Source of the DNA: Pseudomonas sp. GD03944
GTDB lineage: Bacteria > Pseudomonadota > Gammaproteobacteria > Pseudomonadales > Pseudomonadaceae
Direction of reading: 5' to 3'
Length of the DNA: 64,000 nt
Assembly (NCBI RefSeq): GCF_029839275.1
Contig: NZ_JAOCAH010000006.1
Coordinates: 1 to 64,000 of the forward strand
Positions 1-9,317 of the stretch are shown in pieces. Both the position numbers and the translations under genes were made by a program. How positions within the stretch are numbered: position 1 is the first letter of the stretch; each line of letters opens with the position of its first letter. The notes under the pieces were generated by a model that worked only from the letters and a program-made list of their open reading frames with translations, searched no databases and was not told the origin of the DNA.

Positions 1-63
1 CGCCGTGTTTTTTCGCGGCAACGCACGTTCGAGCGCCGGCCTGTCCGGCTGCGGGAGACACCC

Positions 64-1323
64 ATGAAAGCAGTGGTTTTCCACGACATCGGCGACATCC
101 GCCTGGAGGATGTCCCCGAACCCACGCTCCAGGCCCCCACCGACGCCATCATCCGGGTGACGGCGTCCGCCATCTGCGGCACCGACCTGCACTTCGTGCG
201 CGGCACGGTGGGCGGCATGGCCAAGGGCACCATCCTCGGCCACGAGGCCGTGGGCATCGTCGAAGCCCTGGGCAGCGACGTGCGCAACCTGCGCATCGGC
301 GACCGGGTGGTGGTCCCCTCCACCATCGCCTGCGGCAACTGCGCCTACTGCCGCGCGGGTTACTACGCCCAGTGCGACGACGCCAACCCCAACGGCAAGG
401 AGGCCGGCACCGCGTTCTACGGCGGCCCCGCCGCCACCGGCTCGTTCCACGGCCTGCAGGCGGAGCTGGCGCGCATTCCCTACGCCAACGTCGGCCTGGT
501 CAAGCTGCCCAGCGAGATCAGCGACGACCAGGCCATCCTGCTCTCGGACATCTTCCCCACCGGTTACTTCGGCGCCGAGCTGGCCGAGGTCTCCAGCGGC
601 GACACCGTGGCGGTGTTCGGCTGCGGCCCGGTGGGCCAGTTCGCCATCGCCAGCGCCAAGCTGCTGGGCGCGGCCCGGGTGTTCGCCATCGACCGCCACG
701 AAGACCGCCTGCGCATGGCCTGCCAGCAAGGCGCCGAGGTGATCGACTTCGACCAGGAAGACCCGGTGCAGACCCTGCGCCGCCTGACCAACGGCATCGG
801 CGTGGACCGCGCCATCGATGCCGTGGGCGTGGACGCCGACTGCCCGCACCACGGCCAGCACGCCGACACCCCGCACAACTGGCAACCGGGCGACGCCCCG
901 GCCCAGGCCCTGCAGTGGGCGGTCGAGAGCCTGGCCAAGGCCGGCACCCTGGGCATCATCGGCGTCTATCCGCAGGAGGCGCGCCAGTTCCCCATCGGCC
1001 TGGCGATGAACAAGAACCTCACCCTCAACATGGGCAACTGCAACCACCGGCGCTACATCCCGCGGCTGATCGAGATGATCCAGGCCGGGCGTATCGACCC
1101 GGCGAAGATCCTCACCCAAGTCAAGCCGATGAACGACGCCATCGCCGCCTTCGAGGCGTTCGACCGGCGCGACAGCGGCTGGATCAAGGTCGAGCTGCGG
1201 CCGGCCAAGCGCAACCAGGACGGCAGTGAAGAGCAGATCCACAGCAGCCCGGCCCTGGACCGGGTGATCGCCGATGCCTCGCCCTACCACGAGTCGCGCT
1301 CGGAGAAACCGGGCCATCTGTGA
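64..1323 (+). CDS. Zinc-dependent alcohol dehydrogenase, formaldehyde-dehydrogenase-like
   Basis: Medium-chain dehydrogenase of 419 residues that should oxidise an alcohol or aldehyde adduct with NAD(P). Seen: a catalytic-zinc set at Cys38 (AICGTDLH) and His60-Glu61 (GHE), four structural-zinc cysteines at 90, 93, 96 and 104, and a Rossmann motif GCGPVG at 186-191. The set matches the glutathione-independent formaldehyde dehydrogenase branch of the family; the true substrate cannot be read from sequence. A purine-rich GGGAGA lies 6 bases before the ATG. The C-terminal 40 residues or so are a hydrophilic tail not needed by the fold. It is followed closely by the ybhP-clsB-ybhN set, so it may be first gene of that operon. 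A paralogue with the same zinc spacing lies at 20674-21840. Confidence 0.9.
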   Translation: MKAVVFHDIGDIRLEDVPEPTLQAPTDAIIRVTASAICGTDLHFVRGTVGGMAKGTILGHEAVGIVEALGSDVRNLRIGDRVVVPSTIACGNCAYCRAGYYAQCDDANPNGKEAGTAFYGGPAATGSFHGLQAELARIPYANVGLVKLPSEISDDQAILLSDIFPTGYFGAELAEVSSGDTVAVFGCGPVGQFAIASAKLLGAARVFAIDRHEDRLRMACQQGAEVIDFDQEDPVQTLRRLTNGIGVDRAIDAVGVDADCPHHGQHADTPHNWQPGDAPAQALQWAVESLAKAGTLGIIGVYPQEARQFPIGLAMNKNLTLNMGNCNHRRYIPRLIEMIQAGRIDPAKILTQVKPMNDAIAAFEAFDRRDSGWIKVELRPAKRNQDGSEEQIHSSPALDRVIADASPYHESRSEKPGHL

Positions 1324-1389
1324 CCACCCGACCCCGTGGCCACCCACCTCGAAACGTGGCCCGACGTACCGGCAAGGAGCGAAGTCGCC

Positions 1390-2178
1390 GTGAACAGCAC
1401 CATTCCCAATCCCGAGATCGTCATCGACCGCATCACCGCCGTGCGGCGCCTGCAGGTGATGACGATCAACACCCACAAGGGGTTCACCGCCCTCAACCGC
1501 CGCTTCATCCTCCCGGAGCTGCGCAGCGCGGTGCAGTCCACCGGCGCCGACCTGGTGTTCCTCCAGGAGGTGCTGGGCAACCACGAGCTGCACGCCAAGC
1601 GCTTCCAGGACTGGCCGACCATGCCCCAGTACGAGTTTCTCGCCGACAGCATGTGGCCGCAGTTCGCCTACGGGCGCAACGCGGTGTACCCCGACGGCCA
1701 CCACGGCAACGCCCTGCTGTCGAAGTTTCCCATCGTCGAGCACCACAACCTCGACGTGACCGTCAAAGGCAACGAGCAGCGCGGCCTGCTGCACTGCAAG
1801 CTGGACGTACCCGGGCACGCCGAAGTGCATGCGATCTGCGTGCACCTGGGCCTGCGCGAAAGCCACCGCACCGAGCAGATCGGCCTGCTGCTGGACCTGC
1901 TCGCCACCCTCGACCCGACCGCACCGGTGATCGTCGCCGGCGATTTCAATGACTGGCGCCTGCGTGCCGACGCCCTGCTGGCCGAGCAGGCCCTGGCCGA
2001 GGTGTTCCGCGGTGCTTATGGCGCACCGGCGAAGAGTTTCCCGGCGCGCTTCCCGCTGCTGCGCCTGGACCGCATCTACGTGCGCAACGCCACCGCCCGT
2101 TCGCCGGTGGTGCTGTCCACCCGGCCCTGGTCGCACCTGTCGGACCATGCCCCCCTGGCTGCGGAGATTCATCTATGA
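1390..2178 (+). CDS. ybhP: Endonuclease/exonuclease/phosphatase family protein, YbhP-like
   Basis: Predicted metal-dependent phosphodiesterase of the DNase I / EEP fold, 262 residues. Visible family signatures are an N-terminal MTINTHKGF strand, FLQEV with the metal-binding Glu, GDFND near the middle and a C-terminal SDHAPL with the catalytic Asp-His. An upstream in-frame GTG at 1336 exists, but the GTG at 1390 is chosen because AAGGAG sits 10 bases before it. The stop overlaps the next ATG (ATGA). The order EEP protein, PLD cardiolipin synthase, YbhN-type membrane protein is that of Escherichia coli ybhP-ybhO(clsB)-ybhN, so this may act on a phospholipid-derived substrate; that role is inference. 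Confidence 0.87.
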   Translation: MNSTIPNPEIVIDRITAVRRLQVMTINTHKGFTALNRRFILPELRSAVQSTGADLVFLQEVLGNHELHAKRFQDWPTMPQYEFLADSMWPQFAYGRNAVYPDGHHGNALLSKFPIVEHHNLDVTVKGNEQRGLLHCKLDVPGHAEVHAICVHLGLRESHRTEQIGLLLDLLATLDPTAPVIVAGDFNDWRLRADALLAEQALAEVFRGAYGAPAKSFPARFPLLRLDRIYVRNATARSPVVLSTRPWSHLSDHAPLAAEIHL

Positions 2179-3425
2179 GTGGCGTTTGGCGCGATGGCAA
2201 CCAGATCGAACTGCTGATCAACGGCGAGGAGTACTACCCGCGGGTGTTCGAACGCATCCGCGCGGCCCGGGTGGAGGTGCTGCTGGAGACCTTCATCATC
2301 TTCGAAGACAAGGTCGGCATGGAGCTGCAAGCGGTACTGATCGAAGCCGCCAAGCGCGGCGTGCGCGTGGTGATCGCGGTGGACGGCTACGGCACCGCCG
2401 ACCTGGGCAAGGAGTACGTGGCGGCCCTGACCCGCGAAGGCGTCAAGGTCCATGTGTTCGACCCCAGCCCACGACGCCTGGGCATGCGCACCAACCTGTT
2501 TCGCCGGCTGCACCGCAAGATCGTGGTGATCGATGGCGAGCGGGCCTTCGTCGGCGGCATCAACTATTCCGCCGACCACCTGGGCGACTTCGGCGAGATG
2601 GCCAAGCAGGACTACGCGGTGGAGGTGACCGGACCGATCGTCGCCGACCTGCACACCTGCACGCTGCGCCTGCTGCGCCCTGCCCTGGCCGAGCCGAGCC
2701 CGGTACAGGCCACCACCCGGGCCACCGGCGAAGTGCGCATCATGCTCCTGGAGCGTGACAACGACCGCCACACCACGGACATCGAAGAGCAGTACGTGAC
2801 CGCCCTGCGCAACGCCAAGGAGCGGGTGGTGGTGGCCAACGCCTATTTCTTCCCCAGCTACAGCGTGCTGCGCGAACTGCGCAACGCCGCGCGCCGGGGC
2901 GTGAAGGTGGTGCTGATCCTCCAGGGCCAGCCCGACATGCAGTGGGCCCAGGGCTTCTCGCGGCTGCTCTACAACTACCTGCTGCGCGACGGCGTGGTGA
3001 TCTACGAATACTGCCAGCGCCCGCTGCACGGCAAGGTGGCGCTGGTGGACCACGAGTGGTCCACCGTGGGCTCGAGCAACCTCGACCCCCTGAGCCTGGC
3101 GCTGAACCTGGAAGCCAACCTGTTCGTCCGCGACCGCGACTTCAACCAGCAGCTGCACGAGCACCTGGAGCAACTGGCCGCCGAACACTGCAAGCGCTTC
3201 CAGCTCGAACGCCTGCTGCGCGGCTACTGGTGGCGCGCGCCGCTGGTGTTCCTGTGCTTCCACTTCGTGCGCCTGTTCCCGGCCATCGCCGGCTGGCTGC
3301 CGGCGCACCGCAAGAACCTGCAACCCCTCGACCCGACACCGGGTCCGGAGCCTGAACCCAAGCCGGACCCGATCGTCGAGAGCGTCACCAAACCCTGTTG
3401 CTACAAAGAGGAAAAGACTGGATGA
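2175..3425 (+). CDS. clsB: Cardiolipin synthase B, phospholipase D family
   Basis: 416-residue membrane-associated enzyme expected to form cardiolipin from phosphatidylglycerol. Two HKD active-site motifs are intact: H113-x-K115-x4-D120 (HRKIVVID) and H285-x-K287-x4-D292 (HGKVALVD), each followed by the usual GG/GSSN turn. A hydrophobic stretch near residues 350-375 ([19 protein letters not shown]) could dip into the membrane, and the extreme C terminus is a proline-rich, charged tail. Translation is coupled to the previous gene (ATGA overlap) and to the next (again ATGA), a tight three-gene unit. In E. coli the orthologous neighbour set is the same. Expected to adjust membrane lipid composition under osmotic stress. 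Confidence 0.93.
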   Translation: MSGVWRDGNQIELLINGEEYYPRVFERIRAARVEVLLETFIIFEDKVGMELQAVLIEAAKRGVRVVIAVDGYGTADLGKEYVAALTREGVKVHVFDPSPRRLGMRTNLFRRLHRKIVVIDGERAFVGGINYSADHLGDFGEMAKQDYAVEVTGPIVADLHTCTLRLLRPALAEPSPVQATTRATGEVRIMLLERDNDRHTTDIEEQYVTALRNAKERVVVANAYFFPSYSVLRELRNAARRGVKVVLILQGQPDMQWAQGFSRLLYNYLLRDGVVIYEYCQRPLHGKVALVDHEWSTVGSSNLDPLSLALNLEANLFVRDRDFNQQLHEHLEQLAAEHCKRFQLERLLRGYWWRAPLVFLCFHFVRLFPAIAGWLPAHRKNLQPLDPTPGPEPEPKPDPIVESVTKPCCYKEEKTG

Positions 3426-4408
3426 ATACCCCCCAGCACGCCACATGGATCGTCTGGGGCAAGCGCCTGCTTACCCTGTTCTTTCTGCTGCTGATTCCCA
3501 CGCTGCTTTACCTGCTGGCGAAAAACCTGAACTGGGACGAGGTCCGCGACGCCCTCAGCGGCTACAGCCTGCAGACCCTGCTGGTCGGCGCCCTGATCGT
3601 GCTGTGCAGCTACACCGTGTTCAGCCTGTACGACGTGCTGGGGCGCTACTACACCCGGCACAAGCTGCCGGTGCGCCAGGTGATGCCGGTGGCCATGGTG
3701 TGCTACGCCTTCAACCTCAACTTCACCACCTGGATCGGCGGCGTGGCCATGCGCTACCGCCTCTATACCCGACTGGGCCTGCGCACCTCCACAGTGACGC
3801 GGATCATCAGCCTGGGCCTGCTGACCAACTGGACCGGCTACATGACCGTGGCCGGGGCCATCTTCTCCCTGCGCCTGATCCGCCTGCCGCCAGACTGGAG
3901 CCTGGGGGTCACCGGCCTGCAATTCATCGGTTTCGCACTGTTGAGCTTCGTGCTCGCCTACATCGGCGCCTGCGCCTTCGCCCGGCAGCGGGTGTGGACC
4001 TTCCGCGAGCACACCATCACCCTGCCCACCCTGCGCCTGGCCCTGATGCAGATCTGCCTGGGCGCGGCCAACTGGTCGCTGATGGCGGCGCTGATCTACT
4101 GGCTGCTGCCGGACGACGCCTTCTACCCGTCGATTCTCGGGGTGCTGCTGATCAGTTGCGTGGCCGGTATCGTCGCCCACATTCCGGCGGGCCTCGGCGT
4201 GCTGGAAGCGGTGTTCCTGGCCCTGCTGCAGCACCAGTTCAGCCAGGGCGCCATCGTCGCCGCGCTGATCGGCTACCGCGCCCTGTACTTCCTGCTGCCG
4301 CTGCTGCTGGCCAGCATCACCTACCTGGTGCTGGAACAGCGCGCCAAGAGCCTGCGCAAGAAGCAGAACGCCGCGCCCCCTGCCAATTCCGCGCCGACCG
4401 AGCCCTGA
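3422..4408 (+). CDS. ybhN: UPF0104 / lysylphosphatidylglycerol-synthase-like membrane protein YbhN
   Basis: Polytopic inner-membrane protein of 328 residues with about eight hydrophobic segments. The family motif IPAGLGVLE near residue 260 is present. Proteins of this family resemble the flippase half of MprF, so lipid translocation is plausible, but no biochemical role is firmly known. The start at 3422 is preferred over an in-frame ATG 24 bases upstream because it has AGAGGAAAAG before it and overlaps the clsB stop. A GC-rich hairpin lies just downstream. Context with ClsB and YbhP points to phospholipid handling in the envelope. Confidence 0.88.
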   Translation: MNTPQHATWIVWGKRLLTLFFLLLIPTLLYLLAKNLNWDEVRDALSGYSLQTLLVGALIVLCSYTVFSLYDVLGRYYTRHKLPVRQVMPVAMVCYAFNLNFTTWIGGVAMRYRLYTRLGLRTSTVTRIISLGLLTNWTGYMTVAGAIFSLRLIRLPPDWSLGVTGLQFIGFALLSFVLAYIGACAFARQRVWTFREHTITLPTLRLALMQICLGAANWSLMAALIYWLLPDDAFYPSILGVLLISCVAGIVAHIPAGLGVLEAVFLALLQHQFSQGAIVAALIGYRALYFLLPLLLASITYLVLEQRAKSLRKKQNAAPPANSAPTEP

Positions 4409-4412
4409 CCGC

Positions 4413-4437
4413 CCCCGGCGGCCCCGTGCCGCCGGGC
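4413..4437 (+). terminator. GC-rich hairpin after ybhN
   Basis: Inverted repeat CCCCGGCGGC / GCCGCCGGG begins 5 bases after the ybhN stop. There is no T-tract, so it may be a Rho-dependent or pausing hairpin rather than a classical intrinsic terminator. Confidence 0.4.
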
Positions 4438-4508
4438 GGAAATACGGAACTCCACGACCCGGTTCGCGGGTCTATTCCCTACCCATCCGGCCAACCAGGA
4501 GCCACGCC

Positions 4509-4733
4509 ATGTCCAACAAGCCCGTCCACCTGATCAGCTACATCCTGCACAACCAGCCCCACAGCGTGGAGGTCGAAGCCGACAGCGAAGAACTGACGCC
4601 CGACGAGGCGCGCTTCTACCTGCACTCGATCCACACCTTCGAGTGGCCGAACGAGATCACCGATATCCAGGTCACGCGCATTTCCCATTCGAAACGCGGC
4701 GTGCCGACCCCGGCCCACCACCTGCCGGGCTGA
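4509..4733 (+). CDS. Small conserved hypothetical protein
   Basis: 74-residue soluble protein, slightly acidic in the first half (EVEADSEELTPDEAR) with a basic His/Pro-rich end (SKRGVPTPAHHLPG). No catalytic motif or membrane segment is seen and no function is recognised. The ATG follows a good ribosome site (CCAGGAG, 6 bases away). Upstream is an inverted repeat around GACCCG / CGGGTC. It stands alone between the clsB operon and convergent glgP, so it is probably its own transcription unit. Confidence 0.7.
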   Translation: MSNKPVHLISYILHNQPHSVEVEADSEELTPDEARFYLHSIHTFEWPNEITDIQVTRISHSKRGVPTPAHHLPG

Positions 4734-4747
4734 GCCACCACGCAGCA

Positions 4748-4780
4748 GACCGCGGCCCGCTGGAAGTCAGCGGGCCGGTC
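4748..4780. terminator. Hairpin between convergent genes
   Basis: GGCCCGCTG / CAGCGGGCC with a 5-base loop, extended by GACC / GGTC across a 2-base bulge, lies between the small plus-strand gene and glgP on the minus strand. No T-tract; likely serves both strands weakly. Confidence 0.45.
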
Positions 4781-4807
4781 GTGCATCGAGCGGAGTGAGG
4801 GTTGGGC

Positions 4808-7273
4808 CTAACGGTCCTGCCGGGGCGGCAGCGGCACTTTCCAGATGTCGGTGGCGTACTCGGAAATGGTCCGGTCCGACGAGAACCAGCCCATGCGGGC
4901 GGTGTTGAGCACCGCCGAGCGCCACCACTTGGAGCTGTTCTGCCAGCGCTTGTCGACCTGCCGCTGGGCATCCCAGTAGGCGTCGAAATCGGCGCAGACC
5001 ATGAAGCGGTCGTCGAACAGCAGCGAGTCCACCAGCCCGGCATAACGCCCCGGGTCGTCCGGCGAGAACACCCCGAAGCGAATCGCCTCCAGCGCCGCCC
5101 GCAGGCGTTCCGACGACGCCACCACGTCGCCCATCTCCAACCCCTTGCGCCGCTGTGCGTCCACTTCCTGGGCGGTCATGCCGAAGATGAACATGTTGTC
5201 GTGCCCCACCCGCTCGCACATTTCCACGTTGGCGCCGTCCAGGGTGCCGATGGTCAATGCACCGTTGAGGCCGAACTTCATGTTGCTGGTGCCTGAGGCC
5301 TCGAGGCCGGCGGTGGAGATCTGCTCCGACACGTCGGCCGCCGGGATGATCACCTCGGCCAGGCTGACGTTGTAGTTGGGGATGAACACCACCTTGAGCA
5401 GGTTGCTCACCGTAGGGTCGTCGTTGATAGTGCGGCTGATGTCGTTGGCCAGCTTGATGATCAGCTTGGCCTGCTGGTAGCTGGCCGCCGCCTTGCCGGC
5501 GAAAATCTTCACCCGCGGCACCCAGTCGGTGGCCGGGTCGTTGCGGATCGCTTGGTACAGCGCCACGGTGTGCAGCAGGTTGAGCAACTGGCGCTTGTAC
5601 TCGTGGATGCGCTTGATCTGCACGTCGAAGATCGCCCCGGTGTTCAGGGCGATGCCCATGCGCTGGCGCACCAGGGCGGCCAGGGCCTCCTTGTTGCGCT
5701 GGCGGCAGGCGGCGTACTGTTTGCGAAAGCCCGGTTTCTCGGCGAAGGGCTCGAGCTGCTGCAGGGTGGTTTCCGGAGCATCCAGTACGCCCTCGCCCAG
5801 GGTGTCCACCAGCAGCCCGGTGAGCTGCGGATTGACCTGGAACAGCCAGCGGCGGAGGGTCACGCCGTTGGTCTTGTTGTTCACCCGCTGCGGGTACAGG
5901 CGGTGCAGGTCGTAGAACACGGTTTCCTGCATCAGCTTGGTGTGCAGCGCCGAGACGCCGTTGATGCTGTGCGCGCCGAGGAACGCCAGGTTGCCCATGC
6001 GCACGCGTCGGCCGTGGTCTTCCTCGATCAGCGACACCGCGCGCAGCAGGCGGAAATCGTGGATGTCCCGGGCCCGCAGGGCGTCGATGTGCTGGGCGTT
6101 GATCAGGTAGATGATCTGCATGTGCCGCGGCAGCAGGCGTTCCATCAGCGACACCGGCCAGGATTCCAGGGCTTCCGGCAACAGGGTGTGATTGGTGTAC
6201 GACAGGGTCGCCACCGACAGCTCCCAGGCCCGCGCCCATTCCACCTCGTGGATGTCCACCAGCAGGCGCATCAGCTCCGCCACGGCAATCGCCGGGTGGG
6301 TGTCGTTGAGCTGGATCGCCACCTTGTCCGGCAGCAGCTGGATGTCGCCGTGCTGCTCCATGTGCCGGCCCATCAGGTCCTGCAGCGAGGCCGAAACGAA
6401 GAAGAACTCCTGGCGCAGGCGCAGTTCCTGGCCGGCTTCGGTGGTGTCCGCCGGGTACAGCACCCGGGAAATGCTTTCGGCCCGCACCTCGTCGGCCACC
6501 GCGCCGAAATAGTCGCCGGCATTGAAGCGGTCCAGCTGCAGGTCTTCCTCGGCCCGGGCGCGCCACAGGCGCAGGGTGTTCACCGAGGCGCCGCGCCAGC
6601 CCACCACCGGGGTGTCGTAGGCGATGGCCCGCACGGTTTCCTGGGGGTGCCAGATCTGCCGGGTGGTGCCGTCGTCCTGGGCATGGCTGGCGACGCTGCC
6701 GCCGAAGCCGATGCGGTAGGCCACTTCCGGCCGTTCGAATTCCCAGGGGTTGCCGAAATCCAGCCAGGTTTCGGTCTGCTCGGCCTGCCAGCCGTCGACG
6801 ATGGCCTGGCGGAACAGCCCGTGCTCGTAGCGAATGCCATAGCCGTGGGCCGCCAGGCGCAGGGTCGCCATGCTTTCCATGAAACACGCGGCCAGGCGCC
6901 CCAGGCCGCCATTGCCCAGCGCGGCGTCGGGCTCGATCTCGCGGATGCGGTCCAGGTCGACGTTGAGCTGCTCCATGGCCTGGCGCGCCATGTCCAGCAA
7001 CCCGAGGTTGCTCAGGTTGTCCACCAAGAGGCGGCCGATGAGGAATTCCAGGGACAGGTAGTAGATGCGCTTGTCGCCCTGGCGGTCGATCTGCGCCGAG
7101 GCTTCTTCCCAGCGGTCGATCATGTGGTCGCGGGTGGCCAGGGCCAGCGCCTCGAACCAGTCGTGCTCGAAGGCGTTGGCCGGGTCCTTGCCCACGGCGT
7201 AGCGCAGTTTCGCCAGGATGGCGGTCTTGAATTGCTGGACGGCGTCAGCCGACTCGTCGCGAGGTTCGGTCAT
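4808..7273 (-). CDS. glgP: Glycogen/maltodextrin phosphorylase
   Basis: 821-residue GT35 enzyme that phosphorolyses alpha-1,4-glucan to glucose-1-phosphate using pyridoxal phosphate. Family hallmarks are the GNGGLGRLAACF segment near residue 130, the NTNGVTLRRWL-like NKTNGVT block, and EASGTSNMKFGLNGA with the PLP lysine at about residue 666. Length is normal for bacterial phosphorylases. It lies 12 bases downstream of a DUF2513-type gene on the same strand and is probably co-transcribed. It would degrade the glucan made by glgE and glgB encoded 6-11 kb away. Confidence 0.97.
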   Translation of the reverse strand: MTEPRDESADAVQQFKTAILAKLRYAVGKDPANAFEHDWFEALALATRDHMIDRWEEASAQIDRQGDKRIYYLSLEFLIGRLLVDNLSNLGLLDMARQAMEQLNVDLDRIREIEPDAALGNGGLGRLAACFMESMATLRLAAHGYGIRYEHGLFRQAIVDGWQAEQTETWLDFGNPWEFERPEVAYRIGFGGSVASHAQDDGTTRQIWHPQETVRAIAYDTPVVGWRGASVNTLRLWRARAEEDLQLDRFNAGDYFGAVADEVRAESISRVLYPADTTEAGQELRLRQEFFFVSASLQDLMGRHMEQHGDIQLLPDKVAIQLNDTHPAIAVAELMRLLVDIHEVEWARAWELSVATLSYTNHTLLPEALESWPVSLMERLLPRHMQIIYLINAQHIDALRARDIHDFRLLRAVSLIEEDHGRRVRMGNLAFLGAHSINGVSALHTKLMQETVFYDLHRLYPQRVNNKTNGVTLRRWLFQVNPQLTGLLVDTLGEGVLDAPETTLQQLEPFAEKPGFRKQYAACRQRNKEALAALVRQRMGIALNTGAIFDVQIKRIHEYKRQLLNLLHTVALYQAIRNDPATDWVPRVKIFAGKAAASYQQAKLIIKLANDISRTINDDPTVSNLLKVVFIPNYNVSLAEVIIPAADVSEQISTAGLEASGTSNMKFGLNGALTIGTLDGANVEMCERVGHDNMFIFGMTAQEVDAQRRKGLEMGDVVASSERLRAALEAIRFGVFSPDDPGRYAGLVDSLLFDDRFMVCADFDAYWDAQRQVDKRWQNSSKWWRSAVLNTARMGWFSSDRTISEYATDIWKVPLPPRQDR

Positions 7274-7285
7274 GACCCTGTCCCG

Positions 7286-7615
7286 TCAGGCGCTGGGGCG
7301 GAACGCTTCGTACGGCGTCATCCCCAGGTAAGTGAGCAGGCTGGCCTTCTTCTCGTACCAGCCGTCGTCGTCGCGGATGCTGTCCAGCAGGTCGTGGCCG
7401 AGCAGCGTCAGGGCGTTGGCCACCCGGGCCGGCTCGCCGTTCCAGCGGTAGTAGTCGATGCATTCGACCAGCCCGGCCTTTTCCAGCAGGTGCAGGTGGT
7501 GGTTGACCACTTCCAGGCTGTGGCCGTCCAGGGGCCGTGGGGAAAACTGGCGGCCCCATTCCAGGGCTTCGATTTCCAGCAAGAGTGATCGGATCAGATT
7601 CCAGTCCCGTTTCAT
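7286..7615 (-). CDS. DUF2513-like small protein upstream of glgP
   Basis: 109-residue protein that opens MKRDWNLIRSLLLEIE and has a small winged-helix-like pattern (ending with helix-turn-strand and LTLLGHDLLDSIRDD), as in DUF2513 proteins. The start at 7615 is chosen over an ATG 21 bases further upstream because AGGAG sits 7 bases before it. No enzymatic residues are evident; a nucleic-acid or protein interaction role is possible. It precedes glgP by 12 bases, so it may regulate or simply accompany glucan breakdown. Confidence 0.75.
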   Translation of the reverse strand: MKRDWNLIRSLLLEIEALEWGRQFSPRPLDGHSLEVVNHHLHLLEKAGLVECIDYYRWNGEPARVANALTLLGHDLLDSIRDDDGWYEKKASLLTYLGMTPYEAFRPSA

Positions 7616-7721
7616 GCGTTTCTCCTCGTGGTACAACCGCTAGCACTTCAAGTTCAGTCAGCGACCGCTTCGATGAGTTCAGACTTTCTCTGCCCCGCCC
7701 GCTCCGCTCATCAAACACCCT

Positions 7722-7749
7722 GAACTTAGGCCGCGCCCCTTGGCTCACA
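7722..7749 (+). promoter_or_regulatory. AlgU (sigma-22)-like promoter
   Basis: GAACTT, 17 bases, TCACA. The -35 is a perfect match to the AlgU/RpoE-type consensus and the -10 (consensus TCTGA) keeps TC and the final A. It lies about 45 bases before the start of the secreted-protein gene. Not tested. Confidence 0.45.
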
Positions 7750-7791
7750 ACCAGTAACAGCCGCGAAGGAGCTATCTAAAGGAGCTATCCC

Positions 7792-8232
7792 ATGCGCATT
7801 CCTGCACTGGTCCTGTGCCTCACGCTCGGCAGCCTGGTCTCCGGACCTGTCCTGGCCGAGGCCTGCTACGTCTCCACCCGCTCGTCCAGCGACGCCATCC
7901 CGGAAGTCGAAAAAGAGCACTGCTACGAATTCAGCGGTGTCTCCGACGGCGACATCGACTGGTCGTGCAGCAACGAGAGCAACGAGGTGCTCAACACCGA
8001 GAAGCGCAAGGTCGCCCAGTGCGACACGGGCAGCCTCGGGCGTTGCGAAGCCGCGCTGACCCAGGAAACCCTGGCCAACTACCGCTCCACCGACCAGGAC
8101 GAAAGCAAGCCCCGGCCAGCGGTGCCGAACGACGCCAAGGTGGTGACCCACTACTACAGCGCCGATGACCTGGCCCAGGCCCGCACCGACTGCGAACGCA
8201 TCGGCGGCACCTGGCAGCAGGGTGAAGGATGA
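7792..8232 (+). CDS. Secreted hypothetical protein, first gene of DUF3182 operon
   Basis: 146-residue protein with a clear Sec signal peptide (hydrophobic core then SGPVLA, cleavage probably before EACYVST). The mature part has six cysteines, suggesting periplasmic disulfides, and ends YSADDLAQARTDCERIGG, a short motif often seen in small secreted pseudomonad proteins. Function not recognised. The leader carries two copies of AAGGAGCTATC 13 bases apart, the second positioned as the ribosome site. Its stop overlaps the next start (ATGA). Confidence 0.8.
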   Translation: MRIPALVLCLTLGSLVSGPVLAEACYVSTRSSSDAIPEVEKEHCYEFSGVSDGDIDWSCSNESNEVLNTEKRKVAQCDTGSLGRCEAALTQETLANYRSTDQDESKPRPAVPNDAKVVTHYYSADDLAQARTDCERIGGTWQQGEG

Positions 8233-9317
8233 ATACACCCAGCGGTGTCGTCCTGCTGCACACCGATGGCCCGCCGGCCGCCCATGAACAGGCCGTGCAC
8301 CAGGTGCTCGGGGAAAAACTGGCGGGTGTGCTCGGTTGTGCCTTCCTCGGCCTCTATGACCCGGCGCGACACACCCGGGGCGGCTATTACTTCCTGCCCG
8401 ACGAAACCCTGGTGGGCAACCAGCAGGCCCTGGGCATTCGCGGCCCCCAGGACCTGTTCGGCGGTGTGGTGCCGCAGCCCTTCGTCGCCACCAAGGCCAT
8501 CAGCCACCCGCTGATCGACGCGCCCAGCCATGTGCCGCATGGCTGGTCGGCACGCCTGGCGCAACAGGCCGGCCACGCGATCCTCAATGGCTACTCGGTG
8601 TTCGCCCTGGAAGACGCCCGGCTCGCCGCCGAACGCCTGCTGCGCGACGGCGCTGTGCGCCTGAAGCCGGTGCGCGGCAAGGCCGGCCGCGGCCAGCAGG
8701 TGGTGCATTGCCGCGCCGAGCTGGAGGCCGCCCTCGCCCAGCAGGACGAGCAGGAGGTGCGCACCTGGGGCCTGGTGCTCGAAGAAGACCTGCGCCGCCC
8801 CGACACCTACAGCGTCGGGCAGATCCGCGTGGCCGGGCACACCCTCAGTTATTACGGCACCCAGCACCTGACCCACGACAACCACGACCACAAGGTCTAC
8901 GGCGGTTCGGAGCTGATCCTGGTGCGCGGCGACTACGGCGACCTGATGGGCCTGGATATGCCGCGGGACGCCCGGCTGGCGGTGCAGCAGGCGCGCATCT
9001 ACGAACTGGCGGCCTGCGACGCCTACCCCAGCCTGTTCGCCTCGCGGCGCAACTACGACGTGGCCCGCGGCCTGGACGCTGACGGCCGCCCGCGTTCCGG
9101 GGTGCTGGAGCAGTCCTGGCGCGTCGGCGGTGCCAGCGCCGCCGAGCTGTTCGCCCTGGAAGCCTTCATCGCCAACCCGGGCCTGCAGCGCCTCACCGCC
9201 GCGACCCACGAGCGCTACGGTGAAGTACCGGCGCCGGCAGGCGCGACCTGCCTGTACCGCGGCGAGGAGCCGGAGCTGGGCCTGCTGAGCAAATACGTCA
9301 CCCTGGGAGCCCCATGA
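8229..9317 (+). CDS. DUF3182 family protein, ATP-grasp-like
   Basis: 362-residue cytoplasmic protein matching DUF3182 in its overall pattern. A central RLKPVRGKAGRGQQVV segment resembles the ATP-binding lysine and glycine loop of ATP-grasp ligases, followed about 45 residues later by LVLEEDL, the position where grasp enzymes bind the adenine. That suggests an ATP-dependent ligase, but metal-binding residues were not confirmed and the substrate is unknown. Translationally coupled on both sides (ATGA with the secreted-protein gene and ATGA with the hydrolase gene), so the three products probably act together. Confidence 0.82.
   Translation: MNTPSGVVLLHTDGPPAAHEQAVHQVLGEKLAGVLGCAFLGLYDPARHTRGGYYFLPDETLVGNQQALGIRGPQDLFGGVVPQPFVATKAISHPLIDAPSHVPHGWSARLAQQAGHAILNGYSVFALEDARLAAERLLRDGAVRLKPVRGKAGRGQQVVHCRAELEAALAQQDEQEVRTWGLVLEEDLRRPDTYSVGQIRVAGHTLSYYGTQHLTHDNHDHKVYGGSELILVRGDYGDLMGLDMPRDARLAVQQARIYELAACDAYPSLFASRRNYDVARGLDADGRPRSGVLEQSWRVGGASAAELFALEAFIANPGLQRLTAATHERYGEVPAPAGATCLYRGEEPELGLLSKYVTLGAP

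Noticed and set aside
5552..7588. 678-codon plus-strand open frame opposite glgP
   Set aside because: Lies antisense to a well-supported enzyme; product is His/Gln/Val/Ala-rich low-complexity typical of the reverse frame of GC-rich genes.
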